From positions 96,041 through 160,040 of the forward strand of contig NZ_JARNTV010000003.1 in NCBI RefSeq assembly GCF_029433115.1: DNA of 64,000 nt, given 5' to 3'. The translations under genes and the position numbers were made by a program. The notes beneath the pieces are model-generated. The model was not told where the DNA came from. It worked only from the letters and a program-made list of their open reading frames with translations, and made no database searches. This document shows, in pieces, positions 7,481 through 18,451 of the stretch (position 1 is the first letter of the stretch; every line of letters starts with the position of its first letter). This DNA is from Sphingomonas sp. AOB5. Its GTDB lineage: Bacteria > Pseudomonadota > Alphaproteobacteria > Sphingomonadales > Sphingomonadaceae.

Positions 7481-10333
7481 TTACGGCCGCCGAACCACGA
7501 TCTCCTTGCCCTCATAGGTGAAGCTGAGCGCAGGGTTCTCGGCGAAGTCCGGCACCGCCGCCTTGCCGGGCCCATAGAAGCGCACCGAATAGGCCCGCTT
7601 CCGCGCCATCCCCGGATAGCCGCCCTCGCGCGCGCCGATGGTCAGCGTGCCCTTCCCCTCGTCCCAGCGCAGCGGCACGCGGGCGAACTCGCCCTTCTTG
7701 TAGCCTGGGCTCAGCCCGTCATCCTCGTACAGCGAGAAGCTGCCCGAATTGCCGGTGAAGACATGGAGCACGATCGGCCCGTCCGGCTGCTCGCCGGTCC
7801 ATTGCGTCGCGGGGCCGGTCGGCACGATCGAACCGGCGCGGACAAACAATGGCATCCGCTCGCGCGGGGCATCGGCCTTCACCAGTTGCCCGCCCTTGTA
7901 GAGGATGCCGGTCGCGAAATCGTACCAGCCCGCACCATCGGGCAGATACACGTCGCGGCTACGCGCACCGAACTGCGTCACCGGCGCGACCAGAAAAGCC
8001 GGACCGAACATATACGCATCGTCGATATTCCACACGCGCCGGTCGGACGGGAAGTCCATCACCAGCCCGCGCATCATCGTGCCGTCCTTGTGCCAGGTGT
8101 CGGCGGCGACGGTGTAGATGTACGGCATCAGCCGGTAGCGCAGCCGCGTATAGTCGAGCATCGACTGGTACATCGCGTCGTCGCCCGCCGCGATCTCATA
8201 GATCTCGCGCTTCGGTGCCTCGCCATGGCTGCGGAACAACGGGCTGAACGCGCCGAACTGGAACCAGCGCAGGTTCAGTTCGCGCCATTCGGGCAGATGC
8301 GCGGGATCGGCGCGGGTATAGCGATCCTCCACCGCGAACCCGCCGATATCATGCGTCCAGTTGGGCACGCCCGACATGGACAGGTTCGTCCCCGCCGAAA
8401 TCTGGTCGCGCAGATCGTCCCAGCGCGCCGCGACGTCACCCGACCACAGCGCCGAACTGGTCCGCTGCGTACCGCCAAAGCCCGAACGCGTCAGGATGAA
8501 GGGCCGCTTGTCCGGCTGCGCCACGCGAAGCCCGTCCGCGACGCCCTCGCCATGCACCAGCGGAAAGCTGTTGAAGAACGCCGCGCCCGGCCCCTGTGCC
8601 GTCGGCCCCATCCGCTCGGCGCGCTGCTCGATCGAGAGGTTGGAATGGATATCCGGCTCGGTCGCGTCCATCCACCAGGCGTCGAAACCCTTGTCGACCA
8701 GCTGCTCGCGCACCTGCCGGAAATAGATCGCCCGCGCCTCCGGAGCATAGGGATCGTAATCGGTATTCTCATAGCCCGGCCCGACCCAGTCCTTCTCCTT
8801 CGCCTCCAGATTGCCGCGATAGAGATAGCCCTTGGCCGCCAGTTCCTGCGCGTTCTTGGTGTTGGGATAGAATTTCGGCCAGACCGAGATCATCACGCGC
8901 GCATTGAGCGCATGGACCTCGTTCACCATCCCCACCGGATCGGGGAAACGCTTGGGGTCGAACTCGTGGCTGCCCCACTGGTCCTCGGGCCAGTAGAACC
9001 AGTCCTGCACGATATTGTCGATCGGGATCTGCCGCTTGCGATATTCGCGCACCACACCGAGCAACTGCTCCTGCGTCTCGTAGCGTTGGCGGCTCTGCCA
9101 GAAGCCATAGGCCCAGAGCGGCATCATCTCGGCCTTGCCGGTCAGATGACGATATCCGCCGATCACCGCATCCATGTTCGCGCCGGTCACGACATAATAG
9201 TCGAGCCCTTTCGCCACTTCGGACGACATCCACAGCGAATTGCGGTCGGTCGCGGGCAGCGGATCGGAATGGAACAGCGCGAGATAACCGGCATTCGGCT
9301 CCCACTCGATCCGGATCTCGACCGGCCTGCCCCTGGTCATCGCCAGATCGAAGTTGCGGAACCACGGATTCCAGTTCTGCCGCCACGCGTCGACCACCTG
9401 CTTCCCGTCGACAAACACCTTGATGTAGCTCGAGGCATAGAGGCGGAACTTGTGCGTGCCGGTCGCATCCGGCGTCACCGTGCCGGTCCAAACCACATGC
9501 TGCTTGCCGACGACCTGCCCCGCAGTGTTCTGCCCGCTCTCGGGAGTGGCGACGGTCTGGGCCTTGGCGGCTTCGGGCCAGTTCTTCTGGTCCTTGATGA
9601 ACTGATAGTCGATGAACGCCTCGCGCCGGCTCACCGCCAGCCGGTCGCCCAGATAATAATCGGCCTTCCAGCCCGCCTGCCCGCCGCTGGTGACCCGCAA
9701 CCCCTGCCCGACATGGGCATAGGGCACCGGATTCCCGAAGCGGGTGATACCATTATTGTCCCACAACAGCCCATACCCCTTGGTCGAGACGACGAAGGGG
9801 ATCGCGATATCCATATTGTGCTGGGCGAGTTCGACGTCCTCGCCATTATAGTTCATCTGCCGGTTCTGGTGCTGGCCGAGGCCGTAAAACCCCTCGTCGG
9901 TGGCGCGGTTGAACTGCTGGCGGATCGTCAGATAGCCGGGCGTCGCCGACTGGCCGAAGGCGCCGCGCGGCGATTCCGCCAGCACGATTTTCCCCTCCGC
10001 ATCGCGGAACCGGACATTGCCGTCGGACAGGCGCACTTCGGCGGTGGCACGGGGGAGCTTCAGCGTGACGATCCCGTTGGCGGTCGTCACCAGCGGTTCG
10101 CCGCTCGGCTTGGCCGTCACCATCAGGCTGGCCGGCAAGTCGAGGCTCTCGGCTGGCAGCGCTGTCACGCGAAACGCGGCATCGCCATAGGCAAGCACCC
10201 GCACCCGCTTGGCCGGGCCGCTGTCGGGCGTCACCACCACGCCATGCGCGACCTGCACGACATCGGAGGCCAGCGCCGTGCCGCTGAACAGCGACAGCGT
10301 CAGCGCCGCGACGCCGAGGAATCCCTGCCTCAC
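7481..10333 (-). CDS. GH31 alpha-xylosidase-like enzyme with PA14 insert
   Basis: A 950-aa exported glycoside hydrolase family 31 protein. The GTG at 10333 is the start: it has GGGAGAG just upstream and opens onto a signal peptide (GVAALTLSLFSGTALA). An ATG two bases earlier is out of frame. The domains are an N-terminal beta-sandwich (FYGLGQHQN at 149-157), a PA14-like insert at about 225-365 (WTGTVTPDATGTHKFRLYASS), and the TIM barrel. The nucleophile is Asp556 in WWMDATEPD and the acid/base is Asp633 in WSGDVAARWD. GH31 with a PA14 insert is the architecture of the Cellvibrio xyloglucan alpha-xylosidase. It lies 11 bp after the GH35 stop. Removal of alpha-1,6-xylose from xyloglucan oligosaccharides is the preferred reading; alpha-glucosidase activity is the alternative. 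Confidence 0.9.
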   Translation of the reverse strand: MRQGFLGVAALTLSLFSGTALASDVVQVAHGVVVTPDSGPAKRVRVLAYGDAAFRVTALPAESLDLPASLMVTAKPSGEPLVTTANGIVTLKLPRATAEVRLSDGNVRFRDAEGKIVLAESPRGAFGQSATPGYLTIRQQFNRATDEGFYGLGQHQNRQMNYNGEDVELAQHNMDIAIPFVVSTKGYGLLWDNNGITRFGNPVPYAHVGQGLRVTSGGQAGWKADYYLGDRLAVSRREAFIDYQFIKDQKNWPEAAKAQTVATPESGQNTAGQVVGKQHVVWTGTVTPDATGTHKFRLYASSYIKVFVDGKQVVDAWRQNWNPWFRNFDLAMTRGRPVEIRIEWEPNAGYLALFHSDPLPATDRNSLWMSSEVAKGLDYYVVTGANMDAVIGGYRHLTGKAEMMPLWAYGFWQSRQRYETQEQLLGVVREYRKRQIPIDNIVQDWFYWPEDQWGSHEFDPKRFPDPVGMVNEVHALNARVMISVWPKFYPNTKNAQELAAKGYLYRGNLEAKEKDWVGPGYENTDYDPYAPEARAIYFRQVREQLVDKGFDAWWMDATEPDIHSNLSIEQRAERMGPTAQGPGAAFFNSFPLVHGEGVADGLRVAQPDKRPFILTRSGFGGTQRTSSALWSGDVAARWDDLRDQISAGTNLSMSGVPNWTHDIGGFAVEDRYTRADPAHLPEWRELNLRWFQFGAFSPLFRSHGEAPKREIYEIAAGDDAMYQSMLDYTRLRYRLMPYIYTVAADTWHKDGTMMRGLVMDFPSDRRVWNIDDAYMFGPAFLVAPVTQFGARSRDVYLPDGAGWYDFATGILYKGGQLVKADAPRERMPLFVRAGSIVPTGPATQWTGEQPDGPIVLHVFTGNSGSFSLYEDDGLSPGYKKGEFARVPLRWDEGKGTLTIGAREGGYPGMARKRAYSVRFYGPGKAAVPDFAENPALSFTYEGKEIVVRRP

Positions 10334-10344
10334 ATCTCTCTCCC

Positions 10345-11961
10345 TTATCGCCAGCTGGCCAAGCGTATGCGCAGCACCTGCGGCACACCAGTGAAGTTCA
10401 GTCCGTAATCGGTCTGGTCTCCGTTCCACACGCGGACGAACACCCATTTGCCCTTGTCGAAATAACCTTCCTCGACCCGGTCGAACATCAGGTTGCGCCC
10501 GTCCGCCGCGGTGAAGGCGAAGTCGATCCGCGCATCGAAGCCGGTGACCAGATATTCGTCCGGCCCCAGCCGCGCGATTGCCAGGCCGCCGCGTGGCTCG
10601 CCATTGCCCTTGGGCGGATCGAAGCCGAACTGGCCGCGGCCGAAGGTCACTATCGCCTTGTGCTCACCCAGATCGATCGTCTGGGTGAACTTGGCATCGG
10701 CGTCGGTCGGCTCGGCCACGCCCCACACCTGCCCCTCGAACGCCAGCTTCGCCCATTCGCGCTGCATCGGCGCGAACAGGCGGTAATTGCGCGCGAACAG
10801 CCCGATCGTCTCGTCGTCCAGCACCTTGGCGCCGAGCGGGAAGTTGGAATAACCGCTCTGGTCCATGCCGAACATCGACCAGCCGATCCCGCCCCGCCCG
10901 ATCGTCGCGAAGAAATAGCGGGCATAGGCTTTCGCATTGCCGGTCTCGGCAACGAACAGCGGATTGTCCGCCCGCGCATAGGCGTCGAGGAAGCCGAGAT
11001 AGGTCTTGTGATCGGGATTGTAGATGTCGGGCGACACCAGATCGAGGTGCGGCGCCGCTGCCTCGTACACGTCGATCACCGTGTTGGCGGGACCGCCCGA
11101 GGCATAGGTGTTGGGGTCCTGCCATGCGAAGGGAGTCCCCGGCAGCGCGGCATTGGCATACATCGGCAGCGGCTTGATCGCCTTCCCCGCCGCCGCGATC
11201 TCGTCGATGTAGCGGGCGAGATACCAGCTGTGGAAGAACAGCTCGGCATCGCGGCCATAGAGTTCGGTCCAGGTGCCGGGCTTCTTGCCGGTCTGCTTCA
11301 CCAGCGCGGCGGGCACCTGCCCGGCGAACAGGCGGTTGGCCTCGGGCGAATGATCGCGCGCGCTGCCATAGCTGCCCGGCTCATTTTCCACCTGCATCAT
11401 GATGACGGTGTTCTGCGGGTCCACCGCGCGCAAATGCGTCATCAGCGCGACGAACGCCTTCTTGTCCGCCTCCAGCGTGACGCGCGAATGCGGGGTCAGC
11501 GCGTAATGCGTCTTGCCCTCGCGATTGGTCATGCGCGGAAAGCGCCTGTTGTCGGTCTTCACCCAGCGCGGCGCATAATGCGGGCTGGTGTTCTTCCAGG
11601 TCGCGAACCACAGCAGCACCAGCCGAACATCATGCTCGCGCGCCTGTTTCAGCAGCGTGTCGACGAACGAGAAGTCGAACTTGCCCTCTTCGGGTTCGAT
11701 CTGCTCCCACGCGACCGGCACCTGCACTGTGTTCGCCTGGATCTGGTCGATCACCGGCCACACCTTCGGCAGCATCGCCGGATAATTGCTCGAATTATGG
11801 ACCTGCGCCGCCAGCATCAGGAACGGCGCACCATCGACCATCAGCGCGTGGCGGCCATTTTTCGAAACGATCCGCGGCACCTCGGCCGCCATCGCCGGTG
11901 TGGCGATGGCAGCGCTGAGGCACGCGAGAAGCGCAAGCGCGGAACGCAACAGGCGTCGCAT
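10345..11961 (-). CDS. exported GH35 beta-galactosidase
   Basis: A 538-aa glycoside hydrolase family 35 enzyme with a signal peptide ([20 protein letters not shown]). Landmarks are [52 protein letters not shown] with acid/base Glu194, and LFVAETGNA with nucleophile Glu339. It is shorter than animal and plant GH35 proteins and of the size of bacterial xyloglucan-locus members. ATG 11961 was chosen because it is 5 bp past the TBDR stop and begins the signal peptide; the longer open frame would overlap the TBDR. Its likely step is removal of the beta-1,2-galactose exposed by the fucosidase, before the alpha-xylosidase acts. Confidence 0.9.
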   Translation of the reverse strand: MRRLLRSALALLACLSAAIATPAMAAEVPRIVSKNGRHALMVDGAPFLMLAAQVHNSSNYPAMLPKVWPVIDQIQANTVQVPVAWEQIEPEEGKFDFSFVDTLLKQAREHDVRLVLLWFATWKNTSPHYAPRWVKTDNRRFPRMTNREGKTHYALTPHSRVTLEADKKAFVALMTHLRAVDPQNTVIMMQVENEPGSYGSARDHSPEANRLFAGQVPAALVKQTGKKPGTWTELYGRDAELFFHSWYLARYIDEIAAAGKAIKPLPMYANAALPGTPFAWQDPNTYASGGPANTVIDVYEAAAPHLDLVSPDIYNPDHKTYLGFLDAYARADNPLFVAETGNAKAYARYFFATIGRGGIGWSMFGMDQSGYSNFPLGAKVLDDETIGLFARNYRLFAPMQREWAKLAFEGQVWGVAEPTDADAKFTQTIDLGEHKAIVTFGRGQFGFDPPKGNGEPRGGLAIARLGPDEYLVTGFDARIDFAFTAADGRNLMFDRVEEGYFDKGKWVFVRVWNGDQTDYGLNFTGVPQVLRIRLASWR

Positions 11962-11965
11962 CGCC

Positions 11966-14761
11966 CTAGTTGCGGAAGCGGATGCTGAACCCGATCCGGC
12001 GATCGTCCAGCTGATATTTGCGCGGATGGTTCTCGACATTCTGATACTGGATCTTGTCCTCGTTGGTGAGGTTCACCACGTCGAGCACCACGCTGACATT
12101 GGGTGAGATATCATAGGCGATCGACGCGTCGATCTGGCCATAGGATTTCACATAGATCGGGATCGCCCCGGTGCCGTTGCCCGAGATCGTATCGAGATAA
12201 TTGTCGCGCCAATTGTACGCGACCCGGATGCGCAGCCCGTATTTCTCGTACATCGCAACCGCGTTGTAGCTCCACTTGGACAGGCCCTGCAGCGTGGTCG
12301 GCACGACGATGCCGTTGGCCAGCGTGCCCACCGCGCCCGGCGCGGAGCTGTCGACATAGGTCAGATTGCCCTGCACACCGAAGCCGTCGAACGGCGCGGG
12401 CAGGAAGTTGAAGAAGGTGTTCCCGCCGATTTCGAAGCCCTTCACCTTGCCCTTGGTCCCGTTGACCAGAGCGGTGACCTGGAAGGGCTGCGATCCCTTG
12501 CCCGGCACATCGGCATTCAGCGTGTAGACCGCGTTGGTCAGGAAGTTGGTCAGGTCCTTGTAGAACAGGGTGCCGTACAGCAGCGTGCTGCTGTTGGGGA
12601 ACCATTCGACCGAAACATCGGCCTGGGTCACCTCCAGCGGCTTCAAATACGGATTGCCGCCGCTGCCGGTGCGGTCGCGCAGCGTTGGCGTGCCGCCGCC
12701 GACCGGCGTCACGTAATTCTCGCTCAGGTTGAACAGCGCGCGCATGTCGTAGAAGGGCGGCCGCGACAGGCCCTTCGACGCGGCGGCGCGGAACTGAAGC
12801 TCCGGCGTGACGCGGTAGCGCAGGTTCAGGCTGGGCAGGAAACGGGTATATTCCTGCGCGACATTGATCGGCGTCTCGATGCGGATATCGGCGCCGGTCG
12901 GCGTGGTGCGATAGGTGGTCGTGCTGCGCCCGCTCGCCGAATTCTCGGTCTTCACCACGCGCACGCCGATATTGCCGCTGAACGCGTTGGTATCGCCGAA
13001 CCGCAGCATGCCGTACGCGGCATAAGTGGTCTCATCCTGCACGTTGATGTCGGTGGCCGGATTATACTCGGTCAGCGGACGGGTGGCCGGGCCGCAGCAG
13101 GACGGGCCGGCACGGGTGTAGAGTTCGTTGAAGAATTGGCCCGCGTCGAACAGCCGGTTGTGTGCCAGCGCGGGCAGCGCCTGCACCGTGGTCTTGCCGC
13201 CATAGAAATTGCCGACGAACGGATTGGTCACGCCATAGGCCGACAGCGGCACGACATTGTTGCCGCCCCAGGGTGCCGACAGGAAGGTCCAGTTATACGG
13301 CGTCGAGCGATTGACCGCCGAACGATCGGTGTAGCGCACGCCCGCGGTGAAGCTGCGCAGGAAACTGGAATCGTCGAAATCCCATTCGAGATCGAGCCGC
13401 GCGCTCTTCTGGTCGGCGTCGCTGTCTTCCTTATGGTCCATCACCGCGATCAGGTAATAGTTGGAGGCATTCTCCGCGCCCGCCGGGCCGAAGGTGATCG
13501 ACGGCACCTCGCCGCGCAGATCGACATAATAGCTGCCCGAATCCCGCTGGCCGAAGGCGGAGTAGTTCCGGTTCTCCGCGGTCGCCTGGATATATTGGAA
13601 GTCGGCATTCACGCGCAGGTTGGACGCGGGCGACCATTTGAAGCCGCCTGCCCAGTCGGTCGTGGTGCTGATGTTGAAGTTGATCTGGTTGTTGTTGTTG
13701 GTCGCCATCCCGTCATAGCCGCCCCGCAGGAACGTGCCGTCGGACGCGAATTCGAACTGGCCGATAGGGGTCAGGCCGTTGACGCCATTGGGATCGGTGC
13801 CGCGCGTCACGAAGGTGCCGAGGTTCGACCCTTCGATATAGTAACGCGAGTGGAAGACCTGGCCGTAGAATTCCAGGTTCGGGCTGGGCCGCCACTGGAT
13901 CGCGCCATAGGCCCCGCGCCGCTCGCGATCGCCGAAGAAGGTCGCCCAGCCTGCGCCGTCGGTCACTTCCTTCGGCCCGGTGAAGCCGGCCGGCAGGTTC
14001 GCGGTGGTCGCGGTGACATAGGGCTCGAGCACCAGCTCGTCCGACCGGTAATTGCTCTCGAAATAGGAGAAGTTGGCGAGGATGCCGATCTCGCCGATGC
14101 CGGTTTCCCAGCGGTTGCTGAGCAGCACCGATCCGTTGATCCGCGTGCTCTGGCTCAGGCTGTAATTATTCCCGCCCAGCGTGGCCGCGGCCACCAGTCC
14201 CTTCGCATCGAACGGCATGCGCGTGCGCAGGTTGACCAGGCCGCCGATCGCGCCTTCGACCAGTTCGGCCGAGGGGTTCTTGAACACGTCGACGCCCGCC
14301 AGCAGTTCCGACGGCACGTCCTCGAAGCCCAGCGCGCGGCCGCCCGAGGCGCCGAAGCTGTCCCGTCCGTTCACTTCGGTGCGGACCTGCGTCAGGCCGC
14401 GGATCGCGATGCTCGAACCCTCGCCGCGGTTGCGGGTGATCTGGATGCCGGAAATGCGCTGCAGCGCCTCGGCCACGTTGCGATCGGGCAGCGCGCCGAT
14501 ATCGATCGCGGTCACCGAATCGACGAACTGGTCGCTGTTGACCTTGATCGACTGGGCCGAAGCCACCGATGCGCGCAGGCCGGTGACGACGATGCCTTCG
14601 TCTTCCTCGTCGCCCGGCTGTTCCTTGTCGTCCTGCTTGGCATTCTGTGCCAGCGCGGGCGATGCGAAGCCCAGCGCGATTGCCGACGCGCCGATCAGCA
14701 GTCCGCGCCTGAGCATCATGCCCATCGCGCCTTCCGCGGCTTCGCGATCAGAATAAGCCAT
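11966..14761 (-). CDS. large TonB-dependent receptor, carbohydrate-locus type
   Basis: A 931-aa outer-membrane receptor of the long oligosaccharide type. ATG 14761 is preferred because GGGGAGGA lies six bases upstream. After a cytosolic-looking [11 protein letters not shown] comes the signal peptide ([20 protein letters not shown]), an acidic linker and the TonB box [11 protein letters not shown] at about 54-64. The plug includes [20 protein letters not shown] and [16 protein letters not shown]; the barrel ends [13 protein letters not shown]. It leads the TBDR-GH35-GH31 gene string, with 4 bp to the next start, so import of xyloglucan oligosaccharides is the natural inference. It is divergent from the halogenase gene across a 272-bp promoter gap. 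Confidence 0.93.
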   Translation of the reverse strand: MAYSDREAAEGAMGMMLRRGLLIGASAIALGFASPALAQNAKQDDKEQPGDEEDEGIVVTGLRASVASAQSIKVNSDQFVDSVTAIDIGALPDRNVAEALQRISGIQITRNRGEGSSIAIRGLTQVRTEVNGRDSFGASGGRALGFEDVPSELLAGVDVFKNPSAELVEGAIGGLVNLRTRMPFDAKGLVAAATLGGNNYSLSQSTRINGSVLLSNRWETGIGEIGILANFSYFESNYRSDELVLEPYVTATTANLPAGFTGPKEVTDGAGWATFFGDRERRGAYGAIQWRPSPNLEFYGQVFHSRYYIEGSNLGTFVTRGTDPNGVNGLTPIGQFEFASDGTFLRGGYDGMATNNNNQINFNISTTTDWAGGFKWSPASNLRVNADFQYIQATAENRNYSAFGQRDSGSYYVDLRGEVPSITFGPAGAENASNYYLIAVMDHKEDSDADQKSARLDLEWDFDDSSFLRSFTAGVRYTDRSAVNRSTPYNWTFLSAPWGGNNVVPLSAYGVTNPFVGNFYGGKTTVQALPALAHNRLFDAGQFFNELYTRAGPSCCGPATRPLTEYNPATDINVQDETTYAAYGMLRFGDTNAFSGNIGVRVVKTENSASGRSTTTYRTTPTGADIRIETPINVAQEYTRFLPSLNLRYRVTPELQFRAAASKGLSRPPFYDMRALFNLSENYVTPVGGGTPTLRDRTGSGGNPYLKPLEVTQADVSVEWFPNSSTLLYGTLFYKDLTNFLTNAVYTLNADVPGKGSQPFQVTALVNGTKGKVKGFEIGGNTFFNFLPAPFDGFGVQGNLTYVDSSAPGAVGTLANGIVVPTTLQGLSKWSYNAVAMYEKYGLRIRVAYNWRDNYLDTISGNGTGAIPIYVKSYGQIDASIAYDISPNVSVVLDVVNLTNEDKIQYQNVENHPRKYQLDDRRIGFSIRFRN

Positions 14762-14953
14762 GTCGATCCTCCCCTTTGCTGCGTTCGCCGCAGCGGCCTT
14801 TCCCGTGGGAGGATCGAGGATCCCGCGCCCTGCGCAGTCTCGACTCGCCTCTCCCGTCACCGTCTCCGGATTTTCGCTTGTGAAAAGCACTTTCCAGATG
14901 TCCAGCGTTGTCGGCGCTACCACCGAACCCGCTAGGCGTCTACGAAAAAATAA

Positions 14954-14991
14954 GACATATATGAAAACTGAACGCAAAAATGCGTCATGTC
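14954..14991. promoter_or_regulatory. AT-rich dyad region between TBDR and halogenase genes
   Basis: The divergent promoter gap holds three nested dyads: GACAT (14954-14958) with ATGTC (14987-14991), the palindrome CATATATG (14956-14963), and ACGCA-AAAA-TGCGT (14972-14985). The nonamer ATATGAAAA at 14959-14967 recurs inverted in the fucose promoter at 18037-18045. This is a plausible shared operator. No footprint or regulator is known to me. Confidence 0.4.
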
Positions 14992-15033
14992 ATAGGCGAT
15001 GATCGCCATGTTCGGACGGGGACGAGGAACGCC

Positions 15034-16650
15034 ATGAACGACCGCGCAATCCGCAAGCTGCTGATCGTCGGCGGCGGCACCGCCGGATGGATGGCCGCCG
15101 CCGCCTTGTCCCGCGCGCTGGGCGAGGAACGCCGCATCGAGATCGCGCTGATCGAATCCGACGCGATCGGCACGATCGGCGTCGGCGAAGCGACGATCCC
15201 GCCGATCCAGCATCTCAACCAGCTGCTCGGTTTCGACGAGGACGAATTCGTCCGCCGCACCCGCGCGACCTTCAAGCTGGGGATCGATTTCCACAACTGG
15301 AGCGCGGCGGGATCGCGCTATTTCCATCCCTTCGGCCGCCACGGCGCGGACATCGGCACGCTGCCCTTTCACCAATATTGGCTGCGGATGAAGGCCGAGG
15401 CCGGCGACGCCGCGGGCGAGCTGGCCGATTACAACCTGCCGACCATCGCGGCGCTGCAGGGCAAGTTCTGCCGCCCGTCCAGCGATCCGAAGAACACGCT
15501 GTCGAACATCGCCTATGCCTATCATTTCGACGCGGGCCTCTACGCCGCAATGCTGCGCGATCATGCCGAAGCCGCCGGGGTGATCCGCCACGAAGGCCGG
15601 ATCGCCGAAGTGCTCCAGCACGAAAATGGCTTCGTCAGCGGCGTCCGCCTCGAAAGCGGCACGATCCACGAAGCCGACTTCTTCATCGACTGCTCGGGCT
15701 TTCGCGGTCTGCTGATCGAAGGCGCGCTGCAGACCGGCTATGAGGACTGGACGCACTGGCTGCCGTGCGACCGCGCCATCGCCATGCCCTGCGCAAACGG
15801 CGGCGACTTCACGCCCTATACGCGCTCGACCGCACACGATGCCGGCTGGCAATGGCGCATCCCGCTGCAGCACCGCATCGGCAACGGCCATGTCTATTGC
15901 AGCGCCTTCATGTCCGACGACGAGGCCGAGGCGATCCTGCGCGCCAATCTGGACGGCGACGTGCTGGCCGAGCCGAACCGCATCCGCTTCGCCACCGGCA
16001 AGCGGCGCAAGTTCTGGAACAAGAACGTCGTCGCGCTGGGCCTCGCCTCGGGCTTCATGGAGCCACTGGAATCGACCAGCATCCATCTGATCCAGACCGC
16101 GATCTCGAAGCTGGTGAACCTGTTCCCCGACCGCGACTTCCACCAGGCGGATATCGACTATTACAACCGCGCCACCGCAGTGGAATATGAGCGGATCCGC
16201 GACTTCATCATCCTCCACTATCACGCCAACCAGAAGGCCGGTTCACCCTTCTGGGATCAGGTGCGGACGATGCCGATCCCGGACTCGCTGCAGCAGAAAT
16301 ATGATCTGTGGCGCCATCACGCCCGCGTCTTCCGGATCGAGGACGAGCTGTTCGACGTCGCCAGCTGGGTCGCGGTGCTCGAGGGTCAGGGCATTCACCC
16401 GCTGGGTTACGATCCGCTGGCCGACGCGATGCCCGCGGAGAAGCTCCATGCCCTCCTCCCCCGCATCCGCGCCGCCATCGCGCGTGGCGCGGAAGCAATG
16501 CCGCGCCACGAGGATTTCGTCGCGGAGCATTGCGCGTTCGACAAACCTGCCTCCGCGCCGCGCGCACCCGCCGTCGCCGCGCCCAGCTTCTCGCTGACCG
16601 CCGCGCGCAGCCATTTCGGAGGATTGGCCGGAACGGTCGCGGCGCGTTAG
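15034..16650 (+). CDS. flavin-dependent (tryptophan-halogenase family) halogenase
   Basis: A 538-aa FAD-dependent halogenase, the same length as PrnA. ATG 15034 has GAGGA six bases upstream. It carries the Rossmann motif GGGTAG (13-18), catalytic Lys81 in [11 protein letters not shown], the WQWRIP signature at 272-277, and Glu346 in [12 protein letters not shown]. These match PrnA Lys79 and Glu346, so HOCl-based chemistry should be possible. It uses reduced FAD from a separate reductase that is not in the window. Homologues beside TonB receptors of carbohydrate loci are known in Caulobacter, Xanthomonas and sphingomonads, and their natural substrates are unclear. No secondary-metabolite genes flank it, so free tryptophan is only a default guess. 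Its stop overlaps the convergent fuconate dehydratase stop. Confidence 0.9.
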   Translation: MNDRAIRKLLIVGGGTAGWMAAAALSRALGEERRIEIALIESDAIGTIGVGEATIPPIQHLNQLLGFDEDEFVRRTRATFKLGIDFHNWSAAGSRYFHPFGRHGADIGTLPFHQYWLRMKAEAGDAAGELADYNLPTIAALQGKFCRPSSDPKNTLSNIAYAYHFDAGLYAAMLRDHAEAAGVIRHEGRIAEVLQHENGFVSGVRLESGTIHEADFFIDCSGFRGLLIEGALQTGYEDWTHWLPCDRAIAMPCANGGDFTPYTRSTAHDAGWQWRIPLQHRIGNGHVYCSAFMSDDEAEAILRANLDGDVLAEPNRIRFATGKRRKFWNKNVVALGLASGFMEPLESTSIHLIQTAISKLVNLFPDRDFHQADIDYYNRATAVEYERIRDFIILHYHANQKAGSPFWDQVRTMPIPDSLQQKYDLWRHHARVFRIEDELFDVASWVAVLEGQGIHPLGYDPLADAMPAEKLHALLPRIRAAIARGAEAMPRHEDFVAEHCAFDKPASAPRAPAVAAPSFSLTAARSHFGGLAGTVAAR

Positions 16651-17948
16651 GCCGCGCTCACCGCTTCCCGCGTGGCACCGTGGCGGTATTTCGCCAGCGA
16701 CGCCGCCTTCATCTCGATCGAGAAGCCAGGCGCGGCCGGCGCCAGATAGGCCCCGCCCCGCACTTCGCACGGATCGACGAAATGCTCGTGCAGATGGTCG
16801 ACATATTCGATCACCCGCCCCTCCATCGTCCCGGCGATGGCGAGATAGTCGATCATCGCCAGATGCTGTACATATTCGCACAGCCCGACGCCCCCGGCAT
16901 GCGGGCAGACCGGCAGGTCGTATTTCGCCGCCATCAGCAGCACCGCCAGCACTTCGTTGACCCCGCCCAGCCGGCACGCATCGATCTGGACCACGTCGAT
17001 CGCGCCGCGCATGATCAACTGCTTGAAGACCACCCGGTTCTGACACATCTCGCCGGTCGCTACCCGCATCGGCGCGATGCCCTCGCGGATCGTGCGGTGC
17101 CCCTCGACATCGTCCGGGCTGGTCGGCTCCTCGATGAACCAGGGATCGGCAAAGGCAAGCGCGCCGAGATGGACGATGGCCTCATCCACCTCCCACACCT
17201 GGTTCGCATCGATCATCAGCTTGCAGTCGGGACCGATCACAGCGCGGGCGATGCCTGCGCGGCGGATATCTTCCGCGACATCGCGTCCGACCTTGAGCTT
17301 GAGGTGCTGAAACCCTTCGGCCACCGCTTCACGGCACAGCCGTTCCAGCTTCGCGTCCGAATAGCCCAGCCATCCTGCCGAGGTGGTGTAGGCCGGATAG
17401 CCCTGCGCCTCGAGCGCCTCGATCCGCGCTACCTTGCCGGCCTCGCGATCCTTAAGCAGCGCCAGCGCCTCGGCCGGCGTGATGCAATCGGTGATGTAGC
17501 GAAAATCGACCAGCCGGACGATTTCCTCCGGCGTCATCTCGCCGATCAGCCGCCACAACGGCTTGCCCTCGGCCTTGGCCCACAAATCCCACACGGCGTT
17601 GACCACCGCGCCGGTGGCGAGATGGATCACGCCCTTCTCCGGCCCGATCCAGCGCAACTGGCTGTCGCCGGTCACGTGCCGCCAGAAGCGCGCGCCGTCC
17701 TGGCGGATCCATTCCAGTTCCAGCCCGACCACCAGCGGCGCCAGCGCCTCGATCGCCGCACAGACGATGTCGTTGCCGCGCCCGATGGTGAAGGTCAGCC
17801 CATGGCCGCTCAGCCCCGGCGCGTTGGTTTCGAGAATGCAATAGGCCGCCGAATAATCCGGATCGGGATTCATCGCGTCCGAACCGTCGAGAAAATCCGA
17901 AGTCGGGAAGCGGATATCGAGGACCCGCAAGCCAGTGATCACCGTCAT
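16647..17948 (-). CDS. fucD: L-fuconate dehydratase (enolase superfamily)
   Basis: A 433-aa mandelate-racemase/enolase superfamily dehydratase that converts L-fuconate to 2-keto-3-deoxy-L-fuconate. All the catalytic residues defined for the Xanthomonas campestris enzyme are present, shifted by one: Lys217 and Lys219 (HLKLKV), Asp247 (MIDANQ), Glu273 ([10 protein letters not shown]), Glu300 (ATGE) and His350 ([12 protein letters not shown]). The N-terminus also matches the family ([22 protein letters not shown]). ATG 17948 was chosen; the frame is open to 18014, with no conserved sequence there. It is divergent from the mutarotase operon and shares its promoter gap. The metal ligands are complete, so it should be active. 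Confidence 0.93.
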   Translation of the reverse strand: MTVITGLRVLDIRFPTSDFLDGSDAMNPDPDYSAAYCILETNAPGLSGHGLTFTIGRGNDIVCAAIEALAPLVVGLELEWIRQDGARFWRHVTGDSQLRWIGPEKGVIHLATGAVVNAVWDLWAKAEGKPLWRLIGEMTPEEIVRLVDFRYITDCITPAEALALLKDREAGKVARIEALEAQGYPAYTTSAGWLGYSDAKLERLCREAVAEGFQHLKLKVGRDVAEDIRRAGIARAVIGPDCKLMIDANQVWEVDEAIVHLGALAFADPWFIEEPTSPDDVEGHRTIREGIAPMRVATGEMCQNRVVFKQLIMRGAIDVVQIDACRLGGVNEVLAVLLMAAKYDLPVCPHAGGVGLCEYVQHLAMIDYLAIAGTMEGRVIEYVDHLHEHFVDPCEVRGGAYLAPAAPGFSIEMKAASLAKYRHGATREAVSAA

Positions 17949-18030
17949 CGCGTGCTTGCCGATCGGCCGGAATGCGCCTCGTGCGGCTTCAAGACGGATA
18001 CCCCTCCCACGCATATTCTTTCGTAGATGA

Positions 18031-18050
18031 TAGACATTTTCATATGTGCC
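18031..18050. promoter_or_regulatory. AT-rich motif in the divergent fucose promoter
   Basis: Between fucD (start 17948) and the mutarotase gene (start 18116) is a short AT-rich island. TTTTCATAT at 18037-18045 is the reverse complement of the ATATGAAAA found in the TBDR/halogenase gap. The palindrome CATATG (18041-18046) sits inside it, flanked by ACAT (18034-18037) and ATGT (18043-18046). A shared regulator, perhaps the IclR protein encoded at 20159-20950, could bind here. The motif is short and could be chance. Confidence 0.35.
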
Positions 18051-18115
18051 AATTGCGGCTGGCGCAAGCGGGGATATTCGCTAAGGTGCGGGCAAAGCTG
18101 ATTCCGGAGGGGATG

Positions 18116-18451
18116 ATGGGGCGCAGGCTGTGCTTCGCGCTGGATCTGATCGACGACGCGGCGCTGATCGCGGAGTATGAATCGCGCCACTCGCCCGGCG
18201 CGGTGTGGCCCGTGGTGATCGCGCATATCCGCGCGACCGGCGTCGAATCGATGGAGATCTGGCGCAGCGGAGACCGGCTGGTGATGATCGCCGAAGTCGC
18301 GCTCGATTATCCTCGCGCGGTGCCACAACCGTCCGAGATCGCCGATTGGGAAGCACTGATGTGGCGCTTCCAGAAGCCCCTGCCCGATGCCGGCGAGGGC
18401 GAGAAATGGGTGGCGATGCACCGCATCTTCACGCTGGACGGCGAGGCATGA
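18116..18451 (+). CDS. RhaM-type L-fucose/L-rhamnose mutarotase
   Basis: A 111-aa dimeric alpha/beta-barrel epimerase of the RhaM family (DUF718), which interconverts the anomers of 6-deoxyhexoses. It reads MGRRLCFALDLIDDAALIAEY, with the family HSPGAVWPVV, SMEIWRSGDRLVMIAEV, and WVAMHRIFTL at the end. Two ATGs are adjacent; 18116 is preferred because GGAGG at 18106-18110 is then five bases away, against two for 18113. It overlaps the aldo/keto reductase by ATGA. The operon supports L-fucose as the sugar, as for its counterpart in the Xanthomonas fucose pathway. Confidence 0.85.
   Translation: MGRRLCFALDLIDDAALIAEYESRHSPGAVWPVVIAHIRATGVESMEIWRSGDRLVMIAEVALDYPRAVPQPSEIADWEALMWRFQKPLPDAGEGEKWVAMHRIFTLDGEA

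Noticed and set aside
6212..10408. 1398-codon plus-strand frame across fucP and the GH31 gene
   Set aside because: A GC-rich shadow: Arg/Ala/Pro-rich with no domain, covering two well-supported genes on different strands.
13136..14935. 599-codon plus-strand frame inside the TBDR gene
   Set aside because: Complement of the receptor, without family sequence.
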